A stretch of DNA of 64,000 nucleotides, from the NCBI GenBank assembly GCA_050953445.1, contig JBMNMS010000002.1, positions 434,001 to 498,000 on the forward strand, in the 5' to 3' direction. This document shows positions 8,914 through 18,125 of the stretch, piece by piece (positions within the stretch are counted from its first letter, which is position 1; each line of letters starts with the position of its first letter). The notes under the pieces were generated by a model. It did not search any database, was not told the origin of the DNA, and saw only the letters and a list, made by a program, of their open reading frames with translations. The DNA is from JBMNMS01 sp050953445. Lineage in GTDB: Bacteria > Bacillota > Clostridia > Peptostreptococcales > Anaerovoracaceae. A program made the translations under genes and the position numbers.

Positions 8914-10149
8914 ATGAATACTGTTGATGCTATCAAGGGAAACTCAAGGGAAGTGAATATCAACATGTTAGGAGGCTTTACCATTGAGATCGATGATAAA
9001 TCAGTGAACGATAATGCAAGCCGATCATCTAACGTATGGAACCTGCTGGCATATCTAATTATCCATAGGGACAGGATTTTAACTCAGGGTGAACTAATAG
9101 AACTGCTCTGGCCGGACGAGGATACCACCAATCCCGCTAATGCATTGAAGACAGTGCTGTATAGGACACGCAAAACCATTGAACCCTATTTAGGCGCCAA
9201 TGCAAATCTGATTCTATCGCAAAAGGGTTCATATCTTTGGAATCCCTTGTTCCCCTGCACTGTGGATGCAGAAATATTCACACAACTTATTAAAGAGGCA
9301 TCTAACAGCGAAGCACCTTTGAAAGACAGAATGGAACTCTTCGGTAAAGCCTTATCTATTTATAAAGGGGACTTCATTCCCAAACTATCAACAGAACTCT
9401 GGGCCATTCCTTTGGCCACCTACTATCACTCCATGTATGTTGAAGCCATTCTCACCTACGGTGAACTGTTATTAACCAACGAAGATTACGATGAACTTGC
9501 AAATATCTGTTCCAATGCCATTCAGATAGAAATGTTTGACGAACGGATACATAAAATGCTGCTAATTTCACTCGTAAGACAGGGAAAAATAAATCAGGCC
9601 CTAAAACACTATAATAAAATTACGGAAATACTCTACCGCAATCTCGGTGTCCACCCTTCCCCCGAATTGCGTGAACTATATATGGATATAATGAAGGAAG
9701 AAAAAGCTTTGGAGACGGATTTGGCCCTTATCCAAAAAGACCTGAAGGAGACCGTTTGTACGGCAGGGGCTTTCTACTGTGAGTACGGTGTTTTCAGGGA
9801 GGTTTACAGATTGGAAGTCCGGAGAGCTCTCAGGCAGGGTACCTGCCTGCATCTGGCCTTGATCACCATATCCAACCGTGATGGCAGCATACCATCCCTG
9901 CCCCTTCTGAACAGGACAATGGATAAATTGATTGAAATACTACCTGAAAACCTTCGCAGAGGAGATGTATTTTGCCGCTATAGCGGAGCACAATTCGCAC
10001 TGCTTCTACCTTCTGCAAATTATGAAAACAGCATTATGATAATGGAAAGAATAGTAGATTCCTTCCAAAAGCGCTTAAAGGGCCACTTCTTAAAAATCAG
10101 CTACACGCTTCAACCGATGGAATTAGATGACCCGTGCTTAAAAGTGTAG
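8914..10149 (+). CDS. BTAD (SARP-like) transcriptional regulator with degenerate GGDEF-like tail
   Basis: This is a 411-residue putative transcriptional activator. Residues about 17-110 form a winged-helix DNA-binding domain of the OmpR/SARP type (LLAYLIIHRDRILTQGELIE, then LWPDE). Residues about 120-260 match the bacterial transcriptional activation domain, ending in the typical Y-R-x-L-G-V-x-P-S-P-E-L-R-E-L-Y element. The last 130 residues resemble a diguanylate cyclase fold (RRGDVFCRYSGAQFALLLP), but the GGDEF signature reads SGAQF, so it should be catalytically dead and may act as a sensor or dimerisation domain. A clear GGGGGAGA ribosome binding site precedes the ATG. The gene is followed after 17 bp by the larger WQG protein gene and is divergent from the surface protein unit, its likely target. 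Confidence 0.8.
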   Translation: MNTVDAIKGNSREVNINMLGGFTIEIDDKSVNDNASRSSNVWNLLAYLIIHRDRILTQGELIELLWPDEDTTNPANALKTVLYRTRKTIEPYLGANANLILSQKGSYLWNPLFPCTVDAEIFTQLIKEASNSEAPLKDRMELFGKALSIYKGDFIPKLSTELWAIPLATYYHSMYVEAILTYGELLLTNEDYDELANICSNAIQIEMFDERIHKMLLISLVRQGKINQALKHYNKITEILYRNLGVHPSPELRELYMDIMKEEKALETDLALIQKDLKETVCTAGAFYCEYGVFREVYRLEVRRALRQGTCLHLALITISNRDGSIPSLPLLNRTMDKLIEILPENLRRGDVFCRYSGAQFALLLPSANYENSIMIMERIVDSFQKRLKGHFLKISYTLQPMELDDPCLKV

Positions 10150-10166
10150 AACGGGGGGTAGTGGAT

Positions 10167-10598
10167 ATGAAAAAGGATCATTTCACCAATATTTTCAAAG
10201 TTTGTGTTAATAGCATTAACGAATACCGGATAAGCGGTTTTGTATATGGATTGCAGCTCAACGAACCCATACCTTTCTATGATCTGGGAAATTTGCTGCT
10301 CACCTTAGATGGTATTATGGATTGCATCAACTTTCCCCAGTCCTTCCAGCAAAAGAGAGAATTCGATTGCAAAAAGATTGCAAAAACCAGCATCGATGGA
10401 AGTAAACCCCTTACGGAAAAGGATGTATATGACTCAGCCATCGGCTCCCATGCGACCATAGCCATTTCAGTGATCACTAGACAAAACACCACGTGGCAGG
10501 GCTTTGTGGATTTTAATGATGGACTTCCAAGGAAAAGTTTTAGTAGTGCCATGGAACTGATTCGCCAAATCGATACCTATTTATTCGGACAAAAATGA
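10167..10598 (+). CDS. Larger WQG-domain protein
   Basis: This is a 143-residue cytoplasmic-looking protein of unknown function. The N-terminal half has no family I recognise. The C-terminal half (QNTTWQG, a short loop, then F-x-x-AMELIRQID) is the same domain as the 60-residue protein at 8350-8532. I chose the ATG at 10167 because GGGGGG lies 6 bp upstream; an in-frame start at 10134 would overlap the regulator and has no binding site. It is co-transcribed with the BTAD regulator. Its last 18 bases overlap the 3' end of nadE on the other strand. Confidence 0.7.
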   Translation: MKKDHFTNIFKVCVNSINEYRISGFVYGLQLNEPIPFYDLGNLLLTLDGIMDCINFPQSFQQKREFDCKKIAKTSIDGSKPLTEKDVYDSAIGSHATIAISVITRQNTTWQGFVDFNDGLPRKSFSSAMELIRQIDTYLFGQK

Positions 10599-11321
10599 TT
10601 TATATGTTGCAGGCATCCTTCGCTTATGTTCACTCCTCTTATGGTAACGTGTAATTATCTCCAAGTCCTTCTCAGTAGCCTGACCCGTTTCAAGATATCT
10701 GTCGATAGCATCATAGCTCACACCCATATCATCCTCATCGGTTTGCCCCTCGAACAGACCGGCGGAGGGAGCTTTTTCAATTACACTATATGGAGCATCC
10801 AAATATTTTAAGAACTCATAGACCTCTGTAACCGTCAAATCATAAATGGGATTAAAATCATAACCACCATCACCCCATTTTGTAAAATACCCCATAAAAA
10901 CTTCACTGCGATTACCTGTTCCGGCAACCATGAGGTTCTCAGATGCCGCGATAGCATATAGTGTTGCCATTCTAAGCCTTGGGGCCATATTAGTAAGTGC
11001 TATCTGCGAAAGCTCAGTGGTTCCGGCAAGAGCTTCCGTTAATGCCGCCTTAACCCCGCTGATATCCACGATGCGCGTTTCTATGTTATACTGTTTGGCT
11101 ACCTCCAACCCGTCCTCCATATCCTGACCAAAGTTAACACTTGATTGACAGGGCATTATTATTCCTATGGTATTATCACAGGCCTTTTTACATAGAGCGC
11201 CAACGAGAACGCTATCCTTCCCCCCACTATTTCCATATACTATGCCCGCCGCACCACTTTCCGCCAAAAGTTCTTTGATGAAAGCTATCCTATTCCTCAA
11301 TTCTTGTTCATAATCCCTCAT
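10581..11321 (-). CDS. nadE: NAD synthetase, ammonia-type
   Basis: This enzyme catalyses the last step of NAD biosynthesis, converting deamido-NAD to NAD with ATP and ammonia. The 246-residue protein has the pyrophosphatase P-loop SGGKDS at residues 32-37, the GTGNRSE stretch and the substrate loop near EKAPSAGLFEGQTDE. It lacks the N-terminal glutaminase domain, so ammonia rather than glutamine is the expected nitrogen donor. A GGGAGGAG ribosome binding site precedes the ATG. The coding sequence overlaps the convergent WQG gene tail to tail by 18 bp. The lipid kinase gene lies 26 bp upstream on the same strand, so the two are likely co-transcribed. Confidence 0.93.
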   Translation of the reverse strand: MRDYEQELRNRIAFIKELLAESGAAGIVYGNSGGKDSVLVGALCKKACDNTIGIIMPCQSSVNFGQDMEDGLEVAKQYNIETRIVDISGVKAALTEALAGTTELSQIALTNMAPRLRMATLYAIAASENLMVAGTGNRSEVFMGYFTKWGDGGYDFNPIYDLTVTEVYEFLKYLDAPYSVIEKAPSAGLFEGQTDEDDMGVSYDAIDRYLETGQATEKDLEIITRYHKRSEHKRRMPATYKSFLSE

Positions 11322-11347
11322 TGCGATTTCTCCTCCCTTTTATAATA

Positions 11348-12283
11348 TCATCCGCTAAATATGTCTACACCCCGGGGGGTCGAAAACATTATAGCATCCT
11401 TTTCAACACTAATCTCAACCTTTCCACTTAGGGTAAACTCCCCGTCAATGCAAAGTCCCATCATTTCATCCTTAGGCACTATGACCAACCCATCAGACTG
11501 CACATACCTAATCATATTTTGAATGGCGGGGCAATCCAGATGCGTCCCTTTTCTATATCTTCCTAAAAAGGCAAGAAGGGTTTTCCTTGACACCTTTTTT
11601 ATCAACATTATATCCAAAAGTCCATCGTCTATGTATGCCCCGGGGACCCCCTTAAAACCTCCGCCACAGTACCTGCCGTTGCCAATGGCAATCAGAGTAT
11701 AATCATCTTGGATACAGTCCTCATTTCCTATGGCAACAGATAGCTTTATTCCTTTATTAGACCTTAACATGTACATGGCACCGGCAACATAGGCCAATGA
11801 ACCCTTCAAAAAAGGCTTTTCTTTGAAAACCGATGCCTTTACTGCAATGTCGCAATCCAATCCTATGTTTATCATATTAATCCCATAACGTTCTCCACAT
11901 TTTAGTAAATCTACCGGCATGGCATGTCCTTCAATCTGTCTAACTACATCATGGAATTTTTCAGTATTACCAAAGGTTCGAATGAAATCGTTACCCGTAC
12001 CCGCCGGTATAACGGTAATTTCAACATTGGCAAACCCCTGTGCACCATTTACCACCTCGTTTAAAGTACCATCACCGCCAACGGCATAAAATCTTATCCT
12101 CTCCGCTCCCTCCTTCCCCATGCACCTGTTTTTTACATATCTTTCTCCACCGCCTTTATATAAGGTTCTATGAATTTCATAGTCTATGCCCATATTCTTA
12201 GCGGTCCGCAGAATTACAGGCAAAACCTGGGCCTCGGCCTTTTTATCCCCGGCAACCGGATTAATAATAAATATATGTTTCAA
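11348..12283 (-). CDS. Diacylglycerol/lipid kinase, YegS/DagK family
   Basis: This is a 311-residue soluble lipid kinase of the family that recycles diacylglycerol to phosphatidic acid at the membrane inner face. It shows the family nucleotide-binding signature GGDGTLNE preceded by INPVAG near the N-terminus, then GTGNDF, and a C-terminal region with IDDGLLD and CIDGE. The start is a TTG at 12283 with AGGAGG four bases upstream. It is probably co-transcribed with nadE. The actual lipid substrate cannot be read from the sequence. Confidence 0.88.
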   Translation of the reverse strand: MKHIFIINPVAGDKKAEAQVLPVILRTAKNMGIDYEIHRTLYKGGGERYVKNRCMGKEGAERIRFYAVGGDGTLNEVVNGAQGFANVEITVIPAGTGNDFIRTFGNTEKFHDVVRQIEGHAMPVDLLKCGERYGINMINIGLDCDIAVKASVFKEKPFLKGSLAYVAGAMYMLRSNKGIKLSVAIGNEDCIQDDYTLIAIGNGRYCGGGFKGVPGAYIDDGLLDIMLIKKVSRKTLLAFLGRYRKGTHLDCPAIQNMIRYVQSDGLVIVPKDEMMGLCIDGEFTLSGKVEISVEKDAIMFSTPRGVDIFSG

Positions 12284-12348
12284 GTCTCCTCCTAAACACT
12301 TTCTACCACCATAGGGCTTCGGCGAAATACAATCTGTGTTTAGATTAG

Positions 12349-12366
12349 CACAATAGCCCTATTGTG
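12349..12366. promoter_or_regulatory. Perfect 8-bp palindrome between divergent genes
   Basis: CACAATAG-CC-CTATTGTG is a perfect inverted repeat with 8-bp arms and a 2-bp centre. It lies in the 187-bp gap between the divergent lipid kinase and M29 aminopeptidase genes. No T tract follows, so an operator is more likely than a terminator. The cognate regulator is unknown. Confidence 0.4.
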
Positions 12367-12470
12367 ACAAGAAGGGTCGGCTCTTTGTCAATTTTCTGGT
12401 TAAAAACGACATGCTGTGTTAAAATATAAAAGGTGCTTAAGCCTGTGAAAAAATCAAAAGGAGAATATAT

Positions 12471-13580
12471 ATGGATATAAGAATAAAGAAATTAGCGGAT
12501 ATATTAGTTGAATATTCCTGTAGTGTTCAAAGAGACGAACGCGTCATGGTTTCTTACGATGGAGAATCAGCTAAACAATTGGTGAAACAAGTAATTAAAA
12601 CCATCTATGAAAAAGGGGGGCAACCCTTTTTAGAAATACGGGATTCCTCTGTAAGCCGGGAAATTCTATTGGGCTGTACCGAAGAACAATTAGAATTTAT
12701 GAAGGAATACCAACTTGTCCAAATGAAAGGGATGGATGCCTTTATAGCTATCCGCGCATCGGATAACACCGCAGAACACTCGGATGTTCCATCCGAAAAG
12801 CAGACAATGTACAATAAAATTTTACGCCCGGTTCAGGATTATCGAGTCAATCACACCAAATGGGTTGTGCTCCGATACCCGAACAACGCTATGGCTCAAT
12901 TGGCCAATATGAGCCTGGAGGGCTTTGAAAACTTCTACTTTGATGTATGTACCTTAGACTACGGAAAAATGGACAAGGCCATGGATTCGTTGGTTGATCT
13001 AATGAACAGAACCGACAAGGTTCACATAACAGGTCCCGGCACAGATCTTACATTCTCAATCAAAGATATACCTGCTATCAAATGTAGCGGAGAGAGAAAC
13101 ATTCCGGACGGTGAGGTGTACACGGCTCCGGTGCGCCACTCAGTTAACGGTAAAATATCCTATAACACTTCCTCTGAGGAAAACGGTTTCGTTTTCGATA
13201 ACATAGTCTTTGAAATTGAAAACGGAAAAATTATTAAGGCAACTTCCAATAATGACAAAAAAATCAACGAAATTCTTGATACCGATGAGAATGCCCGCTA
13301 CTTTGGTGAATTTGCCATTGGCGTCAACCCATATATACTGAATCCCATGAGGGATACTCTCTTCGATGAAAAAATAGCAGGCAGCTTCCATCTAACACCG
13401 GGCTGCGCTTATGAAGACGCATTCAATGGTAACAAGTCGGCAGTCCACTGGGATCTGGTCATGATTCAAAGGCCCGAATACGGTGGGGGAGAAATATATT
13501 TTGATGATGTTTTGGTACGTAAGGATGGTATTTTTGTGATACCGGAGTTAGAGTGCCTCAATCCGGAAAACTTAAAGTAA
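12471..13580 (+). CDS. M29 family aminopeptidase
   Basis: This is a 369-residue cytoplasmic metal-dependent aminopeptidase of the AmpS/PepS (M29) family, which removes N-terminal residues from peptides. Family features visible are the GPGTDLTF stretch, the metal-region motif NIPDGEVYTAP with its glutamate, the FGEFAIGVNP block, the late HLTPGCAYEDAFNGN region and the H-W-D-L motif. AAAAGGAG lies just upstream of the ATG. The stop overlaps the 3' end of the convergent D,D-carboxypeptidase gene by 9 bp. A palindrome and candidate promoter lie in the upstream gap. Confidence 0.88.
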   Translation: MDIRIKKLADILVEYSCSVQRDERVMVSYDGESAKQLVKQVIKTIYEKGGQPFLEIRDSSVSREILLGCTEEQLEFMKEYQLVQMKGMDAFIAIRASDNTAEHSDVPSEKQTMYNKILRPVQDYRVNHTKWVVLRYPNNAMAQLANMSLEGFENFYFDVCTLDYGKMDKAMDSLVDLMNRTDKVHITGPGTDLTFSIKDIPAIKCSGERNIPDGEVYTAPVRHSVNGKISYNTSSEENGFVFDNIVFEIENGKIIKATSNNDKKINEILDTDENARYFGEFAIGVNPYILNPMRDTLFDEKIAGSFHLTPGCAYEDAFNGNKSAVHWDLVMIQRPEYGGGEIYFDDVLVRKDGIFVIPELECLNPENLK

Positions 13581-14804
13581 AAGCAAAGACCGTACCATGC
13601 GGATATAAATTTCCCCAAGTCCAGCCTTTTCAGCACCGGCATCCGCAACCAAAGGATGCCTTTCCAACTCCTTTCCCCCCTTATACACCACCAACTCACC
13701 TATTCTGTCCCCCATTTTAATGGGGGCTTTTATTCCTTTAACGTACAAGGTCTTTGTTGTAATCTTATCCCTCTCACCTTTCTTTACCAATATGCTGATA
13801 GCATCCTTGGAAATGGCCCCTACCCGGTTAGGTTTTGCCTTATCTATATCAACGGTGCCAAAGTTTTCCCCGGGACTTGCCAGCTTAACACTGTCATAAG
13901 TTGCAAAGCCATAATCCAAAAGTCTCATGGTTTCAGACCATCTTATCCCTGTACTCTCACAGCCCATAACCACCGCAATAAGGGTTAGATCCCCTTTAGT
14001 GGCTGATCCGGCCAGACAATAGCCCGCTTCCTGGGTAAATCCCGTTTTAATACCATTAGCGCCGGGATACAGTTTTATAAGTCTATTGGTATTGGTCAAC
14101 CCTAATTCAGTCTGCTTTTTACCGGGTAATCCGACGGTTATGGTTGTCTGCCATATATTAAACCATTTCTTCGTTTCCTCAAAACTTAACAGCTCCTTTG
14201 ACATAAGCCCTATGTCATAAGCACTGGTATAATGATCAGGCACCGGCAGTCCATTTGTATTAATGAAGTTTGTATTTTTCATCCCCAATTCCTTGGCCCT
14301 TTTATTCATCATCTCTACAAAAATTTCTTCGGTTCCCCCCACATATTCACCGCATGCCACGCAGGCATCATTAGCACTGCATACGGCCATCCCTATCAGT
14401 AAATTCTCAACAGATTGCTGTTCCCCGGCCTCCATATACATCTGGCTCCCCCCCATACTGGCTGCCCTAGGGCTAATTGTGACCTTATCCGAAAGCTTGA
14501 TCTGCCCCCTTTCCACGGCTTCCATAGTGAGCAGCATCGTCATAATCTTGGTAACGCTTGCAGGCGGAAGACTTTCATGAGCATTCTGGGTGTAAAGAAA
14601 TGTACCGCTTCCCCCATCTAAAAGCACTGCCGCTTTTGCCTTCACATCCAGATTAAGCACATCCCCTTTATGGGATCCTGTTGCGCTTTGCACCCCGGAT
14701 TCCCTATATACAACCTCTTCACCATCAGAGGTGTTCCCATAAACGAAGCTGACAGTCATAAATAAAGTCATCAGCAATATAATGGAACCTTTTATCTTAA
14801 ACAC
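13572..14804 (-). CDS. D-alanyl-D-alanine carboxypeptidase (S11, DacF/PBP5 type)
   Basis: This is a 410-residue exported penicillin-binding protein that trims the terminal D-Ala from peptidoglycan stem peptides. A signal peptide covers about residues 1-23. The three active-site motifs are intact: SVTK at 83-86, SAN at 143-145 and KTG at 253-255. A PBP5-type C-terminal beta domain follows, and the last residues (IYIRMVRSLLLL) look amphipathic, fitting membrane association. It lies downstream of deoB and pdp, an arrangement reminiscent of the drm-pupG-dacF order of Bacillus, but no spoIIA genes follow here. Confidence 0.92.
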   Translation of the reverse strand: MFKIKGSIILLMTLFMTVSFVYGNTSDGEEVVYRESGVQSATGSHKGDVLNLDVKAKAAVLLDGGSGTFLYTQNAHESLPPASVTKIMTMLLTMEAVERGQIKLSDKVTISPRAASMGGSQMYMEAGEQQSVENLLIGMAVCSANDACVACGEYVGGTEEIFVEMMNKRAKELGMKNTNFINTNGLPVPDHYTSAYDIGLMSKELLSFEETKKWFNIWQTTITVGLPGKKQTELGLTNTNRLIKLYPGANGIKTGFTQEAGYCLAGSATKGDLTLIAVVMGCESTGIRWSETMRLLDYGFATYDSVKLASPGENFGTVDIDKAKPNRVGAISKDAISILVKKGERDKITTKTLYVKGIKAPIKMGDRIGELVVYKGGKELERHPLVADAGAEKAGLGEIYIRMVRSLLLL

Positions 14805-14902
14805 ACAAAAACCCCCTCCCGTAATATTTCCTTAACTCCATATGCTAAAGAATATTGTCTTCTCAGGAGGTTTATACTTGAAAAGATAGGTCGAAATAAT
14901 TA

Positions 14903-16204
14903 TTACATTATGATATCGTAAATCAAGGGATCTCCCTCAGGATTTTTGCCACCGATGGTAAACGCCTCTCCAATTAGCAGCAATGCCCTTTCCACCTTTT
15001 CTTCACAACCAAAAACCCGGGCAAGCACATCGCCCTTGCACACCCTATCCCCCTTCTTCTTATGAAGGAATATCCCTGCCAGGGGGTCTATCCTATCCTC
15101 CATCGTCTGACGACCGGCACCGCTCATCTGGGAAGCCCTTCCGATCAATCCTCCGTGAACATCTGTTATATAGCCTTCTTGGGGAGCTAATAACAATACG
15201 GTTTTTTCAGGCTGCCCGAAGCAATGGGAATCCTCAATAATCTCCGTAAGTCCCCCCTGTGCCTTTACAAATTCCCTAAATCTATCCAATCCCTTTCCGC
15301 TATCCAACACATCCTTTACCATTGCATAACCATCCTCCGGAGTTTTTGACCTCCCTCCACAATACACCATGAAAGCGGCTAAGCGAAGAGATAACTCCCT
15401 TATATCCTCCGGTCCCTTACCTTTTAAAACATCTATGGCCTCTACTACCTCCAAACTGTTTCCCACAGCCTCACCCAAAGGCTGATCCATGTTGGTGATA
15501 AGGGCAACCATCTTCTTCCCCGCCTGCCCACCTATATCCACCATAAGCCTCCCAAGTTCGGCTGCATCTTGGGGATTCTCCATAAATGCACCCCTCCCCC
15601 ACTTAACATCTAAGACAATGGCATCACTGCCTGAGGCCAATTTTTTGCTCATAATGCTGGATGCTATGAGGCTGACATTTTCCACCGTGCCCGTAACATC
15701 CCTGAGCCCATACAACATCTTATCCGCCACCGCAATATTTTTTGTCTGACCGATTACAGCCAATCCTACCCTATTTATCTGGTCTGTAAACTCTTTCTCC
15801 GTCATGGTGGTCCTGAATCCCGGAATGGATTCCAATTTATCTATGGTGCCACCGCTAAACCCCAATCCTCTGCCCGACATCTTCGCCACCGGAACTCCGC
15901 AAGCTGCCACCAGAGGGCCTGTAATCAACGTCGTCTTATCCCCCACACCCCCCGAGCTGTGTTTGTCCACCTTTATCCCTGAAATACTCGTCAAATCAAC
16001 TATATCTCCTGACCGCCTCATCACATCGGTGAGAAGAAACGTCTCCTGCCTGTTTAACCCTCTAAAATAAATTGCCATGAGCAAAGCAGCACTCTGGTAA
16101 TCCGGAACTTCTCCCCTTACCGCCCCCTCAATCCAATAAGAAATGTCTCTTTCTGTCAGGATGCCACCATCCCTCTTCTTATATATGATTTGAAGCATAG
16201 ACAT
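14903..16204 (-). CDS. pdp: Pyrimidine-nucleoside phosphorylase
   Basis: This enzyme phosphorolyses uridine, thymidine and deoxyuridine to the free base and (deoxy)ribose 1-phosphate. The 433-residue product carries the family signature with KHSSGGVGDK and KMSGRGLG and the catalytic-region sequence ALITNMDQPLG. The ATG at 16204 is chosen because GGAGG ends 5 bp upstream; an in-frame TTG at 16216 would have the binding site inside the gene. It follows deoB by 12 bp, so (deoxy)ribose 1-phosphate released here can pass to the phosphopentomutase of the same operon. Confidence 0.93.
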   Translation of the reverse strand: MSMLQIIYKKRDGGILTERDISYWIEGAVRGEVPDYQSAALLMAIYFRGLNRQETFLLTDVMRRSGDIVDLTSISGIKVDKHSSGGVGDKTTLITGPLVAACGVPVAKMSGRGLGFSGGTIDKLESIPGFRTTMTEKEFTDQINRVGLAVIGQTKNIAVADKMLYGLRDVTGTVENVSLIASSIMSKKLASGSDAIVLDVKWGRGAFMENPQDAAELGRLMVDIGGQAGKKMVALITNMDQPLGEAVGNSLEVVEAIDVLKGKGPEDIRELSLRLAAFMVYCGGRSKTPEDGYAMVKDVLDSGKGLDRFREFVKAQGGLTEIIEDSHCFGQPEKTVLLLAPQEGYITDVHGGLIGRASQMSGAGRQTMEDRIDPLAGIFLHKKKGDRVCKGDVLARVFGCEEKVERALLLIGEAFTIGGKNPEGDPLIYDIIM

Positions 16205-16216
16205 AATATCCTCCAA

Positions 16217-17386
16217 TCAAAGCTTAATAATCCTATCCAGCACGCTTTCACCTATGGCCGTTGATTCTAATCCTAAATAGTGGCATACGGTGGCCCCTAT
16301 AGTGGCAAATGATGAAAGCGTTCCCAAGTTAGTGCCTGCACTGACCTTCTTCCCATAAAAAATCACAGGAACATATTCCCTGGTATGATCCCATCCCCTG
16401 TGACAAGGATCATTACCATGATCCGCACATAGGATTAAAACATCATCCTCCTTCATCCCATCAAAGAATTCCGGTAGTCTTAAATCAAAATCCTCCAATG
16501 CTTTTCCATACCCTACCGGATCCCTGCGATGGCCGTACTTACTGTCGAAATCGACTAAATTACTGAATATGAGACCCGAAAACTCCTCTTTCATTGCCAG
16601 AAGGGTCTTATCGACTCCATCCATATTTCCATCGGCATGAACGGATTCAGTAATACCTTGACCGTTAAAAATATCCTTGATCTTACCCACCGAGTAAACT
16701 GTTTTCCCCGCATCCTTAATAATATCCAGCATGGTCCTTCCCGACGGGGATACGGCATAATCCTTCCTATCGGAAGTTCTAATATAGACACCTTCCTTTT
16801 CCACAAAGGGTCTAGCTATCACTCTGCCTACGCTCAGGTCTCCGATTAGCATTTCCCTGGCAATACGGCATATTTCATAAAGTCTTTCCAAAGGGATAAC
16901 TTCCACATTAGCTGCAACCTGAAAAACGCTGTCCGCAGAGGTGTACACGATGGGTTTTCCTGTTCTCTTATGCTCATCCCCCAGTTCCTTTATTATCTCT
17001 GTTCCGGAGGCAGCATAGTTTCCTATTACTTCTACACCGATCCTTTCCTCATACTCTCTTATAAATTCTTCCGGAAATACGCTGAAGGTCCTAAAAGGCT
17101 CTTTTGTATGTAACCCTGCTATTTCCCAATGACCTGTTATGGTATCCTTACCCTTCGATTTCTCGGCCATGCGACCGTACGCTCCTTTAAGATCATCGGG
17201 TCTGTTCAAATAATCTATGCCCTGGATGTATCCCAGCCCTAACTTTTCCAAATGGGGAATTCGCAAATCCGGCATTGACCGTTTTATACTCCCTAAGGTA
17301 TTAGAACCACTGTCGCCGTAATCGTTAGCGTCGGGCATTGCTCCTATCCCCAGGCTATCCAGTACCACTATGATTGCACGTTTCAT
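16217..17386 (-). CDS. deoB: Phosphopentomutase
   Basis: DeoB interconverts (deoxy)ribose 1-phosphate and (deoxy)ribose 5-phosphate. The 389-residue protein begins with the alkaline-phosphatase-superfamily metal motif DSLGIGAMPDA, contains the TITGHWE block and phosphothreonine-region YTSADSV, and ends with the metal-binding ADHGNDP motif. AGGAGGTGAA lies 7 bp upstream of the ATG at 17386; a longer in-frame start at 17407 would include this site and is rejected. It is co-transcribed with pdp, forming a nucleoside salvage unit. Confidence 0.94.
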   Translation of the reverse strand: MKRAIIVVLDSLGIGAMPDANDYGDSGSNTLGSIKRSMPDLRIPHLEKLGLGYIQGIDYLNRPDDLKGAYGRMAEKSKGKDTITGHWEIAGLHTKEPFRTFSVFPEEFIREYEERIGVEVIGNYAASGTEIIKELGDEHKRTGKPIVYTSADSVFQVAANVEVIPLERLYEICRIAREMLIGDLSVGRVIARPFVEKEGVYIRTSDRKDYAVSPSGRTMLDIIKDAGKTVYSVGKIKDIFNGQGITESVHADGNMDGVDKTLLAMKEEFSGLIFSNLVDFDSKYGHRRDPVGYGKALEDFDLRLPEFFDGMKEDDVLILCADHGNDPCHRGWDHTREYVPVIFYGKKVSAGTNLGTLSSFATIGATVCHYLGLESTAIGESVLDRIIKL

Positions 17387-17415
17387 ATAGTTCACCTCCT
17401 GTATCAACTGAGTAT

Positions 17416-18108
17416 CTAATCACATATTAACAAGGGCCGGCAATCAAGGTAATCGCAAGCCACTAAATGATACCGAATCCCCCTTACTTCCCCCTGAACC
17501 GCCCTTTCATGGGATTCCGCACCATGAAGATGTCCGTAAACCACCTGTTCGACCCTATACTCTTCAAATATGTCTGTAAAATCTGTTTTTCCACAACCAT
17601 CTCCAAATGGGGGGAAATGCAAAACGCCAATTATTCGCTTCTCCCCCGCCTCCAAAGCTTTGTCAAGTGACATTCTAAGCCTTAAAAGCTCCCGCCTATA
17701 GACTTTTTCATCATCTCTGGTAAATCCCTGATCCCAAGGCCCAATCCAGCCCCTGCTGCCACAGATGGCGAAATCATCAGCCCTGAAATAATCGTTTTGC
17801 AGAAAAAGCATTTTATCATCCACCCCCCTAAGTTTTGATATGGCAGACCACCAAAGGTCATGGTTTCCCTTTACCATTATCTTTTTACCCGGAAGTCGTG
17901 AAATCCATTTTAAATCTTCCATGGCATCGTCCAGTTTCATACCCCAGGAAATGTCACCACATATTATTACGGTATCATCATTTCCAATCATTTTCTGCCA
18001 GTTCTCCCTCAACCTTTCCGCGTGATTGACCCATGGCCCACCGAATATATCCATGGATTTATCAGCGGAAAAAGACAGATGCAGATCAGCTATCGCATAG
18101 ATGCTCAT
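17416..18108 (-). CDS. Calcineurin-like metallophosphoesterase
   Basis: This is a 230-residue soluble phosphoesterase of unknown substrate. All metal-ligand motifs of the fold are visible: D-x-H near the N-terminus (IADLHL), GDISWG, GNHDLWW, the LHFPP segment and the final GHLHG. There is no signal peptide or membrane segment. It lies 17 bp downstream of rmuC and 29 bp upstream of deoB, so it probably belongs to the same minus-strand operon. Confidence 0.85.
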   Translation of the reverse strand: MSIYAIADLHLSFSADKSMDIFGGPWVNHAERLRENWQKMIGNDDTVIICGDISWGMKLDDAMEDLKWISRLPGKKIMVKGNHDLWWSAISKLRGVDDKMLFLQNDYFRADDFAICGSRGWIGPWDQGFTRDDEKVYRRELLRLRMSLDKALEAGEKRIIGVLHFPPFGDGCGKTDFTDIFEEYRVEQVVYGHLHGAESHERAVQGEVRGIRYHLVACDYLDCRPLLICD

Positions 18109-18125
18109 ATTAATAGTCCTCTTTT

